The position numbers and the translations under genes were made by a program. Source: Rhodoferax sp. (lineage in GTDB: Bacteria > Pseudomonadota > Gammaproteobacteria > Burkholderiales > Burkholderiaceae_C). From it: a stretch of 64,000 nt of DNA. The notes beneath the pieces were generated by a model. That model had not been told where the DNA came from. It saw nothing but the letters and a program-made list of their open reading frames with translations, and did not search any database. Location: positions 1 to 64,000 of the forward strand of contig NZ_JAUYQD010000055.1 of assembly GCF_030697375.1 (NCBI RefSeq), given 5' to 3'. Below, piece by piece: positions 7,955 through 16,793 of the stretch (its first letter is position 1; each line of letters opens with the position of its first letter).

Positions 7955-9361
7955 CTACCAGATCCAGAACATCAGGGCCCAGCTGTAATCCACCAGCGCC
8001 AGGGCGGGGAGCAGGGCGGCCAGGGCCAGCCAGTGGCGGCTGCGGGATGGGGCGTAGCGTTGGCAAATGCCGTGGGCCAAGCGCAGTGTCCACAGGTTGA
8101 CGGCCACCAACAGCAAGAGGCGCAGGTCATTGGCCCAGTACACCGGAATCCCCTCGTTTTTCAGCAGGTTGACCGTCAGTGCGGACAGGCCCAAAAAGAT
8201 GCCGCAGCCCGCCAGAGGAATGAGGGCCTGGCTCAGGTGATAAAAGCGCTGCGTGCGCCAGGGGCCGAGCAGGCGGGTGGTCCAGGCCAGGGGCAGGGCC
8301 AGGCCGATGCCCATGACCAGCCCCATGCCCGCCAGATACGCCAGCAGCAGGCCACCATCCAGCCAGGAAAACACATCGCGCTGCGCGGGGTAATTGGTCA
8401 GCAGCCACCAGGGGGCGTTTTCGGCAAAGGGCCACAGGATGTCGCGCTCAATCAGCCACTCGGCCAACCACTGTTTGGCTTCACCCAGGTGGGGATTGAC
8501 CGTCCACTGGAAGGCCCCGATGGCGATGCCCAGCAGGCCGACCACTATCAGCAAGGTTTGCCAACCGGTGGCCAAGTGTTCGCCCAGGGCCACCACTTCG
8601 GTGTTGGGCGAGCGCACGGTCAGGGCAATGGCCTCGCGGTGGCCACTGCAGCGGCCGCACATATGGCAGTCGCTGGCGCCTTCCATCTTGCGCATGGCCA
8701 CCAGCGGCGCGCAGTTGATGGGCTGGATGCGGATGGTGCTGTGGTAGGAGGTGCGCCAAGCATCCGCATTCACCTTGTAGTGCAAGGGAGACAGCTTGCC
8801 CAACAGACCGAAGACACCGCTGACCGGGCACAGGTATTTGCACCACACCCGCTTTTCCCGGCCATACAAATACCCAATGGCGATCGCAGCCAGCGTCGAG
8901 CCTCCCAGCACCAGCAGCACCGCTTTGGGGTACTGGTAGACGCTGACCATCTGCCCATACACGGTGGTGCCTGCAAAGGCGACAAAGGGCCAACCGCCCC
9001 AGCGCATCCAGTGCGGGATGGCCCGGTTGCGCCCCTTGCGGCTGGCCCATTCCGACAATGCCCCTTCCGGGCACAACACGCCGCACCAGACGCGGCCGAC
9101 CAGGACGATGCTCAACAGCACGAAAGGCCACCAGATGCCCCAAAACACAAACTGGGAAAACACCGTCAAGTGGCTGAATACATGGGCCGTTTCGTCCGGC
9201 AGTGGCAACAGGGCGGGCACGATGATGAGCGTGCCGTAGAACAGCACCACCACCCATTGGAGTGTGCGTATCCACTGGCTGTGCCGGCGCAGCCAGTCCC
9301 CCAGTGCCGCAGCAACCAGGTTCAGGCGGGTACTTGCTTGCGAACGGGCCGCGAGATCCAC
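7955..9361 (-). CDS. ftrD: FtrD-like membrane polyferredoxin (4Fe-4S), iron uptake
   Basis: A 468-residue membrane protein with several transmembrane segments and Cys motifs for Fe-S clusters: VWCGVLCPEGA near residue 92, WCKYLCPV near 173 and CHMCGRCSGH near 232. This is the NosR/CcoG-like polyferredoxin layout. In Bordetella FtrABCD the fourth subunit is such a protein, thought to pass electrons in ferrous-iron uptake. It is the last gene of a four-gene operon with the P19-like, cupredoxin-like and Ftr1-like proteins, and overlaps ftrC by 40 bases. The name is given from synteny and domain content. Confidence 0.85.
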   Translation of the reverse strand: MDLAARSQASTRLNLVAAALGDWLRRHSQWIRTLQWVVVLFYGTLIIVPALLPLPDETAHVFSHLTVFSQFVFWGIWWPFVLLSIVLVGRVWCGVLCPEGALSEWASRKGRNRAIPHWMRWGGWPFVAFAGTTVYGQMVSVYQYPKAVLLVLGGSTLAAIAIGYLYGREKRVWCKYLCPVSGVFGLLGKLSPLHYKVNADAWRTSYHSTIRIQPINCAPLVAMRKMEGASDCHMCGRCSGHREAIALTVRSPNTEVVALGEHLATGWQTLLIVVGLLGIAIGAFQWTVNPHLGEAKQWLAEWLIERDILWPFAENAPWWLLTNYPAQRDVFSWLDGGLLLAYLAGMGLVMGIGLALPLAWTTRLLGPWRTQRFYHLSQALIPLAGCGIFLGLSALTVNLLKNEGIPVYWANDLRLLLLVAVNLWTLRLAHGICQRYAPSRSRHWLALAALLPALALVDYSWALMFWIW

Positions 9362-10152
9362 TGCACACTACCCCAATAGGTACAAAACACCACAAGAATC
9401 ATCAGGGACGGCCGCGCGCGGTAGCCGGTGAAGGCCGACACCACGCCACCGAAAATGGTGCCATCGTCCAGCACCCCGGAGCTGTCCCATACCTGCGATA
9501 CCAGGGCCGGTACCAATTGCACGCCGATCAAGCGTTCCACACCTCCGACCAGCAAGGCGCAGCCCAGCAACAGCAACATGACCTCGGTGCCCCGGAAGAA
9601 AGCGCGCCAGGAAATCAGCTTGCCACCCAGTTGCAGCAGGTAAAAGGTGCCTCCCGCCAGCAGCACCCCCAGACCCAGCGCCAGCCAAAAGGAGCCGGAG
9701 CCAAAGCCACTGCTGCCGGTGGCCAGGCTGCTTAAAAACAGAACCGCTTCACTGCCTTCGCGGGTGATGGCAATGGCCGCCAGGGAGAATACGCCCCACC
9801 AGCTTTGTTGCCGGGTGCTGTGCCCCAGCGACCGCTCCAGATCTTGTTTCAAGCCTTGCCCGTGCCGGCGCATCCAGAACACCATTTGCACGATCAAGGC
9901 GGCCGCCGCCAGCAGCAGGGTGGCCTGGAAGTACTCCTGCCCTTCGTCGGACAGCACGGAGTTCAAGGCGTCGATGCCCAGGCCCAGCAAAAACGCGCCC
10001 CCCAGACCCGCAATGACGCCCAGCCACAGGTATTTCAAGCCCGGCTGGCCGTCCGGGTTGTGCGACAACCAGGCATGCAAAATCCCGACCACCAGCATGG
10101 CTTCGACGGTTTCCCGCCACATCACGAACAGGATTTGGCTGAAGTTTTGCAT
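9322..10152 (-). CDS. ftrC: Ftr1-family iron permease
   Basis: A 276-residue integral membrane protein of the Ftr1/EfeU (oxidase-dependent iron transporter) family. The two REXXE iron-binding motifs appear as RETVE near residue 13 and REGSE near residue 135, in the first and fourth membrane helices as expected, and seven helices can be counted. It transports iron across the inner membrane together with the periplasmic FtrA/FtrB proteins. The start follows the ftrB stop by three bases, indicating a single transcript. Confidence 0.92.
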   Translation of the reverse strand: MQNFSQILFVMWRETVEAMLVVGILHAWLSHNPDGQPGLKYLWLGVIAGLGGAFLLGLGIDALNSVLSDEGQEYFQATLLLAAAALIVQMVFWMRRHGQGLKQDLERSLGHSTRQQSWWGVFSLAAIAITREGSEAVLFLSSLATGSSGFGSGSFWLALGLGVLLAGGTFYLLQLGGKLISWRAFFRGTEVMLLLLGCALLVGGVERLIGVQLVPALVSQVWDSSGVLDDGTIFGGVVSAFTGYRARPSLMILVVFCTYWGSVQWISRPVRKQVPA

Positions 10153-10155
10153 GCT

Positions 10156-10497
10156 TTATTTGGCAACAATGCTGCCCTGGCCGGTTTGGATATGGAAGTC
10201 ATCGAAGAACTTGTACTCTCCCGCATCCAACGGAAAAATCACAACGAAGGAGTGCCCGCCCGGGTTCAGCGCCTTTTCCTTGCGCAGCTGCAGGCTCTCG
10301 AACTCGATGGCCTCGGTGCCCGTGTTGAAAATCTCGATCTTGAACTTCTTGCCCGCCGGGACTTGCAGCTTTTGCGGTTTGAACACGCCGTTGTTGCACT
10401 CCAGCCGAAAGGTGAGTAAGTCGTCCGCCGCCAGCGCGCCGGTCAGCGGCGCTAGCAACAAACAGCTCAGTGCGGTGATTGCCAATCGTTTGTGCAT
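10156..10497 (-). CDS. ftrB: Cupredoxin-like periplasmic protein of the iron uptake operon
   Basis: A 113-residue secreted protein with signal peptide (MHKRLAITALSC..., cleavage near GALAAD) and a cupredoxin-like domain of the EfeO type (GVFKPQKLQVPAGKKFKIEIFN). In Bordetella FtrB is proposed to oxidise ferrous iron for the permease. Classical type-1 copper ligands are not obvious; acidic, His and one Cys residue remain. ATG 10497 was preferred over one seven codons upstream because it directly precedes the basic start of the signal peptide. It lies between ftrA and ftrC. Confidence 0.8.
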   Translation of the reverse strand: MHKRLAITALSCLLLAPLTGALAADDLLTFRLECNNGVFKPQKLQVPAGKKFKIEIFNTGTEAIEFESLQLRKEKALNPGGHSFVVIFPLDAGEYKFFDDFHIQTGQGSIVAK

Positions 10498-10521
10498 GGT
10501 CCGTCCCGGTGAAGCCAAGGC

Positions 10522-11064
10522 TTAGTAGCCGCCCTTTTTACCGGTGCCGGCAAAGGTGAAGTCGTAGTTCAAATCAAAGGCCTTGAACCAGGGGGCCACG
10601 CCGGTCTCTTTGTCCACATGGCGGCCAAAGTGGCCATGGGCGGCGGCCGATGGTGGCTGCACGGTGAATTTGAGTTTGTACTTGCCGGGGCCGTCCAGTT
10701 TGACGTTGTCACCGTAATGGGGACCATCGCTGGCCACCATGGGCATCAAATCGCCTTCGGCCTTGAAGGTGCCGCCCACCTTGGTGATTTCAAACTTGAT
10801 CACCAGATTGGGCATCCAGTCGCCTTCGGCAAAGCCGTTGGTGTTTTTCTTGGTGGCGTGGATGTCGGCTTCCAGGTGAATATCGGACTCTTCCACCCGC
10901 TTCATCATGCCGTCCGGCTCCATCTTCACGGGCTGCAGGTACACCGCACCAATTTCCATGCCGCTGACGATCTGGTGTTTGCCAATGGGGGTTTCGGCGG
11001 CCTGACTGAGGGGCGCGGCGAGGGCCAAAGCGGTGAGTACAGCGCAAAGAACTTGTTTTTTCAT
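10522..11064 (-). CDS. ftrA: P19/Tp34-family periplasmic iron-binding protein
   Basis: A 180-residue periplasmic protein with a signal peptide (MKKQVLCAVLTALALA...). The mature part begins with the family hallmark MEIGAVYLQPVKMEPD and contains the Met, Glu and His residues (HLEADIHA, GPHYGDN) that form the copper/iron site in Campylobacter P19 and Treponema Tp34. It delivers iron to the Ftr1-like permease. The internal ATG at 11064 was chosen over a start 15 codons upstream because it begins the signal peptide. It is the first gene of the operon, 47 bases from a Fur-like palindrome. Confidence 0.9.
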   Translation of the reverse strand: MKKQVLCAVLTALALAAPLSQAAETPIGKHQIVSGMEIGAVYLQPVKMEPDGMMKRVEESDIHLEADIHATKKNTNGFAEGDWMPNLVIKFEITKVGGTFKAEGDLMPMVASDGPHYGDNVKLDGPGKYKLKFTVQPPSAAAHGHFGRHVDKETGVAPWFKAFDLNYDFTFAGTGKKGGY

Positions 11065-11110
11065 GGAGCGGATACTTTCGTAAATTGAAGGATGTGCCAA
11101 GCTTATCATT

Positions 11111-11135
11111 CTTAATGCGAATTACTCGCATTAAG
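11111..11135 (-). promoter_or_regulatory. Fur-box-like palindrome upstream of ftrA
   Basis: Perfect 10-base arms (CTTAATGCGA at 11111-11120 and TCGCATTAAG at 11126-11135) flank a 5-base spacer. The AATGCGA...TCGCATT core matches the Fur-box pattern of many proteobacteria. Its place 47 bases before the iron-uptake operon fits repression by Fur under iron sufficiency. Binding is inferred. Confidence 0.8.
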
Positions 11136-11330
11136 ATTTAACAAGATCTGATGCAGATCAAACGAATCTCAAATTTTCAAAGCATGGCGGGATGGCACTG
11201 GCGCAAAACCGGCTGCGACCCGTCCTCCGCACAGGGTGGGCCTGCATTGACCAAGGCCGGTATGACTTGCCGATGGCGGTACCTTGGACGTATGCTGTGG
11301 GTCTTACATGCTTGACATTGCGGGGCCCCC

Positions 11331-11573
11331 ATGCACAGCTCACCGGTAAAGTTCCTGATCGTGATCGACGCGGGAGGCGCCATGGTGGCGCGGCTGTTCG
11401 ATGCGAACCATGTCCATGTCATCGACATGGACGCCTCCACCGAAGAGGTGGCGGACACGGTCGAAGGCATTGCCCCGGTGCACAGCGGCACGGACGCGGT
11501 GTGGGACGCGGCCCTGGCAGGCCACACCGCCGCCGAACGCGCACAAGCGCAGGTGTACACGCTGGCGGTTTAG
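11331..11573 (+). CDS. Small conserved-looking hypothetical protein
   Basis: An 80-residue acidic protein starting at ATG 11331. It opens with a hydrophobic strand (VKFLIVIDAGG) followed by a mixed alpha/beta pattern; no known domain was recognised. It is rich in Asp, Val and Ala and ends in QVYTLAV. Its stop overlaps the prmC stop region by four bases in convergent orientation. Codon usage is like its neighbours, favouring a real gene, but evidence is limited to an open frame with good composition. Confidence 0.5.
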   Translation: MHSSPVKFLIVIDAGGAMVARLFDANHVHVIDMDASTEEVADTVEGIAPVHSGTDAVWDAALAGHTAAERAQAQVYTLAV

Positions 11574-12409
11574 AGCGCCCGGCCCCCGCTGCAGCGCTCC
11601 ACGCCCGCCAAATCACGGCGCGACTGGACCTCTGCAAAACCCGCCGCTTCCAGCAGGTTGCGCACGGCCGGTGCCTGGTCATAACCATGCTCCAGCAGCA
11701 GCCAACCGCCGGGCAGCAGATGCGCCGGGGCCTGGGTGATGAGGGTGCGGATGTCGTCCAGGCCATCGGCACCGCTGGCCAGCGCCTGCAGCGGCTCGTG
11801 GGTCAGGGCGGCGAGGTGCTGGTCCTGGTCGGCAATGTAGGGCGGGTTGGACACAATCGCATGAAAACGCCCGGTGACTCCTGCCAGCCAGGAGCCCTGG
11901 CTGAAATCCACCACCAAATTCAGGCGCTGGGCATTGACCAGCGCCACGGCCAGCGCATCGTGGCTGAAGTCCACCGCGTGCAGGTGCAGGTCCGGCCGGG
12001 TGGCTTTGAGCGCCAGCGCAATGGCGCCGCTGCCGGTGCCCAGGTCCAGCACGGCGGCCCGGGGGGTGTGGATCAGCACCTCCAGCGCCCAGTCCACCAA
12101 GGTTTCAGTGTCCGGGCGGGGCACCAGCACCCGGGCGTCCACCACCAAGTCCAGGCCATAAAACGCCTGCTGCCCGGTGATATAGGCCAGGGGCTCGCCC
12201 GCCAGGCGGCGCAGCACGCCGCGTAAAAACACGGCCTGGCATACGGCGGGCGCAGTATCGGTGTCGTGTGCCAGCAGCCAGGCGCGTTGCGCCCCGGAGC
12301 GGCCCAGGGCGTGCAGCAGCACAAGCTGCGCCTCCAGCCGGTCCAGACCCTGCGCCTGGGCTGCGGACAGCAGTTGGCGCAATTGGGGTGGGTCCTGGGG
12401 GGTATCCAT
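11570..12409 (-). CDS. prmC: Peptide chain release factor N5-glutamine methyltransferase
   Basis: Methylates the Gln of the GGQ motif in release factors RF1 and RF2. The 279-residue protein has an N-terminal helical domain (about 1-80), the SAM-binding motif VLDLGTGSGAIALAL near residue 120 and the substrate-binding NPPYIAD near residue 188, both diagnostic. It lies directly downstream of prfA, its substrate's gene, as in many proteobacteria (hemA-prfA-prmC). A copy of the 54-nt repeat fills the gap and touches the start codon, so the leader of this gene is the repeat itself. Confidence 0.93.
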   Translation of the reverse strand: MDTPQDPPQLRQLLSAAQAQGLDRLEAQLVLLHALGRSGAQRAWLLAHDTDTAPAVCQAVFLRGVLRRLAGEPLAYITGQQAFYGLDLVVDARVLVPRPDTETLVDWALEVLIHTPRAAVLDLGTGSGAIALALKATRPDLHLHAVDFSHDALAVALVNAQRLNLVVDFSQGSWLAGVTGRFHAIVSNPPYIADQDQHLAALTHEPLQALASGADGLDDIRTLITQAPAHLLPGGWLLLEHGYDQAPAVRNLLEAAGFAEVQSRRDLAGVERCSGGRAL

Positions 12410-12410
12410 T

Positions 12411-12465
12411 TGCTATTGTTTTAGTAGCTGCTTACGCATATTCTGCAGGGGCTAGAGGCCTATTT
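12411..12465 (+). repeat. 54-nt interspersed repeat, copy B (between prfA and prmC)
   Basis: An excellent match to the family, with TGCTAT, AGCTGCT, ACGCA and GGGCTAGAGGCC at their usual positions. It starts two bases from the prmC start codon and ends about 20 bases before the prfA stop, so it lies within the operon transcript. Confidence 0.85.
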
Positions 12466-12485
12466 GATGCATAAAACGCAGCGCG

Positions 12486-13598
12486 TCAGGCACCCGCGCC
12501 CACTTCCAGCGCCGCCAGTTGCTGCGCCGCTTCATAGGCCTGCAGCGCCTGCACCACGTCGTCCATGTCGCCCTCCATGATGTAGAGCAGCTTGTACAGC
12601 GTGAGGTTGATGCGGTGGTCGGTCAGGCGGCCCTGCGGGAAGTTGTAGGTGCGGATGCGGTCGCTGCGGTCGCCGCTGCCCACCAAGCTCTTGCGCTCGG
12701 CGGCATCCTTGGCGGCGCGCTCGCTGCGGTCTTTTTCGTGGATGCGGGCGGTCAGCACTTTCAGGGCCTGGGCCTTGTTGCTGTGCTGGCTGCGCCCATC
12801 CTGGCATTCGGCCACGATGCCGGTGGGGATGTGCGTGATACGCACCGCCGAGTCGGTCTTGTTGATGTGCTGGCCGCCGGCGCCGCTGGCGCGGTAGGTG
12901 TCGATGCGCAAATCAGACGGGTTGATCTTGATGGCCTCGGCCTCGTCCTGCTCGGCCAGCACGGCAATCGTGCAGGCGCTGGTGTGGATGCGGCCCTGGG
13001 TTTCGGTGGCGGGCACCCGCTGCACGCGGTGGCCGCCCGACTCGAACTTGAGCGCACCGTAGGCGCCGGTGCCGTTGTGGTAGCCCTCCATGCGCACCAC
13101 CACTTCCTTGTAGCCGCCCAGCTCACTGGGCGACTCGCTGACGATCTCGGTTTTCCAGCCGCAGCGGTCGGCGTAGCGCGTGTACATGCGCAGCAGGTCG
13201 CCCGCGAACAGGGCCGATTCGTCGCCCCCCGTGCCCGCGCGGATTTCCACAAAGGCGGGGCGGGCATCGTCGGGGTCTTTGGGCAGCAGCATGCGTTGCA
13301 GTTCGCCCTCCAATTGGGCCAGCTCGGCGGTGGCACTGTCGATTTCTTCCTGCGCCATCTCCGCCATGTCGGCGTCACCCTCGGCACCGGCCAGCATCTC
13401 CTGCCCGGCGGCCAGATCGGCTTCGCGCTGCTGGTAACGCGCCCAGCGGCTGGCCACGGCGGCCACGTCGGTGTGTTCGCGCGACAGCACCAGAAACTGG
13501 GCCATGTCCTTCATGATGTCTTCGCGGGAGAGCAAAAATTCCAGCTCTCCCAGGCGGTCGGTGTAGCGGGCAAGTTGTTGGCGGAGAAAGGGTTTCAT
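12486..13598 (-). CDS. prfA: Peptide chain release factor 1
   Basis: Recognises UAA/UAG and triggers release of the finished chain. The GGQ motif is present in [18 protein letters not shown] near residue 230 and its Gln is the PrmC target. The start MKPFLRQQL at 13598 gives 370 residues, close to the family length of about 360; an open frame continues about 110 codons upstream but that extension is arginine/glycine-rich, unlike RF1, and lies in the intergenic region and hemA. The gene follows hemA and precedes prmC. Confidence 0.95.
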   Translation of the reverse strand: MKPFLRQQLARYTDRLGELEFLLSREDIMKDMAQFLVLSREHTDVAAVASRWARYQQREADLAAGQEMLAGAEGDADMAEMAQEEIDSATAELAQLEGELQRMLLPKDPDDARPAFVEIRAGTGGDESALFAGDLLRMYTRYADRCGWKTEIVSESPSELGGYKEVVVRMEGYHNGTGAYGALKFESGGHRVQRVPATETQGRIHTSACTIAVLAEQDEAEAIKINPSDLRIDTYRASGAGGQHINKTDSAVRITHIPTGIVAECQDGRSQHSNKAQALKVLTARIHEKDRSERAAKDAAERKSLVGSGDRSDRIRTYNFPQGRLTDHRINLTLYKLLYIMEGDMDDVVQALQAYEAAQQLAALEVGAGA

Positions 13599-13680
13599 GG
13601 GTACGCAATCCGGGTGACGGGTAACGCTACGGCAGTAAGGCCCGAGCCGAAGCGAAGTAACACAATGTGGCGGTTGAACT

Positions 13681-13708
13681 CCCCTTTCGCCCGGCAGGGC
13701 GAGAGGGG
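13681..13708. repeat. Intergenic hairpin between hemA and prfA
   Basis: Arms CCCCTTTCGCCC (13681-13692) and GGGCGAGAGGGG (13697-13708) pair at 11 of 12 positions with a 4-base loop, followed by a G-rich tail. It lies in the 137-base gap between hemA and prfA. No T-run follows in either direction, so it is more like a REP-type or mRNA-stability element than a terminator. Confidence 0.55.
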
Positions 13709-13735
13709 GTGGGGGAGAGTGGGGGGCTAGTCCAG

Positions 13736-14992
13736 CTAACGCTCGCTGCGTAAAAAGAAATGCTGGATGGCGACGCTGGCCCGCTCGCGCGCGGCGGCAT
13801 CCCCGGCCCGCAATTCGGCCATGGCGCCGTGCAGCATCTTTTGGGTGAGCCCCTTGGACAGGGCTTCCAGCACCACGTCCACATCCTCGCCCTTGGCCAG
13901 CAGCTTGCGGGCGCGGGCGATTTCCACCGTGCGCCATTCGTCGGCCTGGGCGTGGAGTTGCTGGATCAGGGGCACCGAGCTGCGCTGGTCCACCCAGTGC
14001 ATAAAGCTTTGCACCCCGGCGTCCACAATCGCCTCGGCCTGCGCCACCGCCGCCTGGCGGCTGGCCTGTGCGGTTTGCACCACACCGGCCAGATCATCCA
14101 CGGTGTACAGATAGATGTCTTCCAGGGCCTTGACTTCGGGTTCGATGTCGCGCGGCACGGCCAGATCGACCATGAACATGGGGCGGTGTTTGCGCCGCTT
14201 CAAGGCGCGCTCCACGGCCCCCAGGCCAATGATGGGCAGCGTGCTGGCGGTGCAGCTGATCACCGCGTCAAACTCGTGCAGGCGGTCGGGCAACTCGGCC
14301 AGATGCATCACTTCGCCGCCAAAACGGCTGGCCAGTTTTTCGCCGCGCTCCAGCGTGCGGTTGGCAATGGCAATGGATTTGGGGTTTTTGGCGGCAAAGT
14401 GGGTGGCGCACAGCTCGATCATCTCGCCCGCGCCCACAAACAGCACCTTGACGTCCTTGAGGTCTTCAAACAACTGCCCGGACAGCCGCACGGCGGCTGC
14501 GGCCATGCTGATGGAGTGGGCGCCGATTTCGGTGGAGGTGCGCACCTCTTTGGCCACCGCAAACGAGCGCTGGAACAGCTGGGAGAGCGTGGAGCCCAGG
14601 GCGCCCGCCGCTTCGGCGGCGCGCACGGCGTCTTTCATCTGGCCCAAAATTTGGGGTTCGCCCAGCACCATGGAGTCCAGCCCGCTGGCCACCCGAAAGG
14701 CGTGGCGCGCGGCAAAGCCGTTTTCCAGGGTGTAAGAGTGGGCGCGCAGCAGGCTGGGTGCGACACCGCCGGTGTGGGCCAGCCAGTCCAGCGTGTGCTC
14801 CAACTGGGGCTGGTCGCCTGCGCAATAGATTTCGGTGCGGTTGCAGGTGGAGACCAGCGCCGCTTCCGGGCGGGACAAGGCTTCGCGCAGTCCGCGCAAA
14901 GTGGGTTCGATTTGGTCGATGGCGAACGCAAACCGGCCCCGCAAATCCAAGGGTGCGGTGGTGTGGTTAATGCCTAAAGCCCAAACTGCCAT
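13736..14992 (-). CDS. hemA: Glutamyl-tRNA reductase
   Basis: Reduces glutamyl-tRNA to glutamate-1-semialdehyde, the first step of tetrapyrrole synthesis. The 418-residue protein shows the catalytic-Cys signature [11 protein letters not shown] near residue 47, [10 protein letters not shown] near 111, an NADPH-binding [12 protein letters not shown] near 180, and a C-terminal helical dimerisation domain. It starts the hemA-prfA-prmC cluster. Length and motifs are normal. Confidence 0.97.
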   Translation of the reverse strand: MAVWALGINHTTAPLDLRGRFAFAIDQIEPTLRGLREALSRPEAALVSTCNRTEIYCAGDQPQLEHTLDWLAHTGGVAPSLLRAHSYTLENGFAARHAFRVASGLDSMVLGEPQILGQMKDAVRAAEAAGALGSTLSQLFQRSFAVAKEVRTSTEIGAHSISMAAAAVRLSGQLFEDLKDVKVLFVGAGEMIELCATHFAAKNPKSIAIANRTLERGEKLASRFGGEVMHLAELPDRLHEFDAVISCTASTLPIIGLGAVERALKRRKHRPMFMVDLAVPRDIEPEVKALEDIYLYTVDDLAGVVQTAQASRQAAVAQAEAIVDAGVQSFMHWVDQRSSVPLIQQLHAQADEWRTVEIARARKLLAKGEDVDVVLEALSKGLTQKMLHGAMAELRAGDAAARERASVAIQHFFLRSER

Positions 14993-15051
14993 ACAGGGAT
15001 TATAAAATCAACGGCACTGACACCACCTTAAGGCTTCTTAAGCCTACGACT

Positions 15052-15330
15052 ATGGGGCCTCTGGACCTTCTCAACCATGTATTCAACTTCCTGGCACCCG
15101 CCGTGGCCGTCGGGGTGCTGGTGGCCATTGTGGGCCAAATATTCAAGAAAAAAATGCCTGGAGCCCGCGTACTGCATGCGCAAGCAGCTATCAATTGTGT
15201 AGCGGGCGCATTGGCCTTGGGGGCTGGCCTTTGGTTTTTTGGCCGCGATGGCAAGATGGCCAGCTACGCCGCCATGGTGCTGGCCATTGCCAGCAGCCAG
15301 TGTTTCCTGCGCAAGGGGCGGCGGGCGTAA
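15052..15330 (+). CDS. Small membrane protein containing a repeat copy
   Basis: A 92-residue protein with three hydrophobic segments (about residues 8-26, 46-62 and 68-84), suggesting an integral membrane protein. No family was recognised. Residues from about 33 to 51 are encoded by copy H of the 54-nt repeat read on its antisense strand, giving KMPGARVLHAQAAINCVAG, which covers the loop and the start of the second helix. It diverges from hemA with a 59-base gap and is followed by a GNAT gene in the same direction. Confidence 0.55.
   Translation: MGPLDLLNHVFNFLAPAVAVGVLVAIVGQIFKKKMPGARVLHAQAAINCVAGALALGAGLWFFGRDGKMASYAAMVLAIASSQCFLRKGRRA
15149..15204 (-). repeat. 54-nt interspersed repeat, copy H (inside a coding region, antisense)
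   Basis: Reading on the minus strand, CGCTAC, TTGATAGCTGCTTGCGCA and CGGGCT fall at the family positions. The copy lies wholly within the 92-residue membrane-protein gene but in the opposite orientation to it, without breaking the frame. Confidence 0.8.
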
Positions 15331-15345
15331 GCACCGCCAGGGTTG

Positions 15346-15852
15346 ATGGTAATTGCAATAATCCCGGCCCGCCCGCAGCATGTGGCGGCGCTGGCCGAGC
15401 TGATCCAAACCCATGGCCCCAATGTCTGGAACTGGCTGCCCGAAGACGGCGTGCGGGAGCATCTGCGGGAGATAGAACAAGGCTTGGCCCATGCGCTGCT
15501 GGCGGTGGACGAGGGCGTGCTGTTGGGCGCGGTCACCTTTTGCCGCACGCAGGGCTTCCAGCGCTACCAGTCACCCGAGCGCAGGGGCATCGAGCAGGGT
15601 TATGTGTGCGAGGCCGTGGTGCGCCGTGACCAAGCCGGTCGCGGCCTGGGCGCGCAGCTCCTGCGCAGTGCCGTAGCAACCATGCAGGCCTGGGGTCTGC
15701 AAGAGGTCTATATCGACCGCCACGAAGAAAACGCCGCGTCGACCGGCATGATGCGCAAAGCGGGGTTTGTGGAAATCGACACCTTTGCCGAGCCCAACCG
15801 CCGCCCCCATGGGTCCGGGCGGACCACGGTGTGCCGGCTGGGCTGGGCTTGA
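15346..15852 (+). CDS. GNAT family N-acetyltransferase
   Basis: A 168-residue acetyltransferase of the GNAT superfamily. The acetyl-CoA-binding motif A appears as VRRDQAGRGLGAQLLRSAV near residues 92-110, preceded by the beta-strand YVCEAVV, and the late VYIDRHEENAASTGMMRKAGF matches motif B with a typical Asn-Ala-Gly-Phe ending. The substrate cannot be told. TTG at 15343 is an alternative start; ATG 15346 is preferred. It sits 15 bases after the small membrane-protein gene. Confidence 0.8.
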   Translation: MVIAIIPARPQHVAALAELIQTHGPNVWNWLPEDGVREHLREIEQGLAHALLAVDEGVLLGAVTFCRTQGFQRYQSPERRGIEQGYVCEAVVRRDQAGRGLGAQLLRSAVATMQAWGLQEVYIDRHEENAASTGMMRKAGFVEIDTFAEPNRRPHGSGRTTVCRLGWA

Positions 15853-15986
15853 AGCCACTATGGGGCAAGGGCCGCGAGTCTGTGCTGACTTCTGAAGGCC
15901 ATTTTTGACGCGGGGAGCGTAAAATGGATGCCTTGATGTACTCTGAGTTTCCCAGTGCGCCATCCGTTTTTTTAGCAAGGATTGGT

Positions 15987-16178
15987 ATGAAAAAAATCAG
16001 TAAACAAACGGTACGCAGCAAGGCGGTGGGAAGCGTGCTGGCGTCGTTGCGCATTGAGAAGCTGACTCCGGGCGATTATGTCGTGAAAGGCATGCATGAA
16101 TGTCTGAGCGGTAAGCGGTCTACCGTCAATGTGCTTCAAGAGGTTATGCGTCACCATGTCCCGCTACGACGGGTCTGA
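15987..16178 (+). CDS. VbhA-like antitoxin of a second Fic module
   Basis: A 63-residue protein with the antitoxin helix SVLASLRIEKL at about residues 16-26. This fits the [S/T]xxxE inhibitory motif, although the residue after Glu is Lys rather than Gly/Asn. AAGGA precedes ATG 15987 and an upstream ATG at 15924 is less likely. The end overlaps the start of the adjacent, frameshifted fic gene by 23 bases, the usual order. The C-terminal half lacks the YxxGExxxEE tail of the first module and may itself have drifted. Confidence 0.65.
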   Translation: MKKISKQTVRSKAVGSVLASLRIEKLTPGDYVVKGMHECLSGKRSTVNVLQEVMRHHVPLRRV

Positions 16179-16738
16179 TTCTTACGCTTACCCCGGCACC
16201 GAAGTTCTGCGCAACAAGGCGGACATTCGCGATCAGATTGCATTGGACGCGTTCGAAGCAGACGCCACCGCCGTGCGAATGCTGGAACTCATCGATAACC
16301 CGGTGCAGGGAGTGTTTGATTTCCAGCATCTTTGTGCCATCCACCGGCATCTGTTTCAGGATGTGTATCACTGGGCTGGGGAAATGCGCACCGTTGACAT
16401 TAGTCGAGGCAACAGTCGATTCGCAAATTGAACGGTACCTTGATCAAAAATTGCGGGGGATTTCAGTCGAAAATTTCCTACGGTGTATGAAGCCAGACAT
16501 CTTTGTCGCGCGTCTGGCGTATTACATGGGTGAGATCAATGCGGCCCATCCCTTTCGAGAAGGCAATGGCCGTGTACAGCGCTTATTTTGTGCCCAACTG
16601 GCTGAACAGGCTGGCTATTTCATTGACTTTGAGACGGTTGATCAGTCCAAGATGTACGAGACAATGATCGCCAGCTTTAACGGTAACGAAACCCCCTTGG
16701 TGGACTTGCTGAACACGATTACGGCTATTGTGGAGTAA
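16156..16738 (+). pseudogene. Fic family protein broken by a frameshift
   Basis: Two frames reconstruct one Fic protein. The first (16156-16431) gives the N-terminal half with HLCAIHRHLFQDVYHWAGE and RTVDISRGNSRFAN, then hits TGA at 16429. The second (from about 16424) continues with QIERYLDQKLRG, AYYMGEINAAHPFREGNGRVQRLF and ends at 16738. The catalytic loop HPFREGNGRVQR is canonical. The break at 16420-16431 is a +1 change; CAAAT(T) is suggestive of a small deletion or slippage. Unless it is a sequencing error, the toxin is inactive while its antitoxin gene remains open. Confidence 0.8.
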
Positions 16739-16793
16739 TGGGGGGCGAAGGCCGCCACTCCACCAGGCAGCAGGTGGGGATTCCTCCGTGGAT

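Noticed and set aside
12519..13730. 403-codon plus-strand frame opposite prfA
   Set aside because: Mirror frame of prfA with low-complexity composition.
13599..13937. N-terminal extension of prfA by about 110 codons
   Set aside because: The extension is Arg/Gly-rich, overlaps hemA and is unlike RF1; MKPFLRQQL fits the family start.
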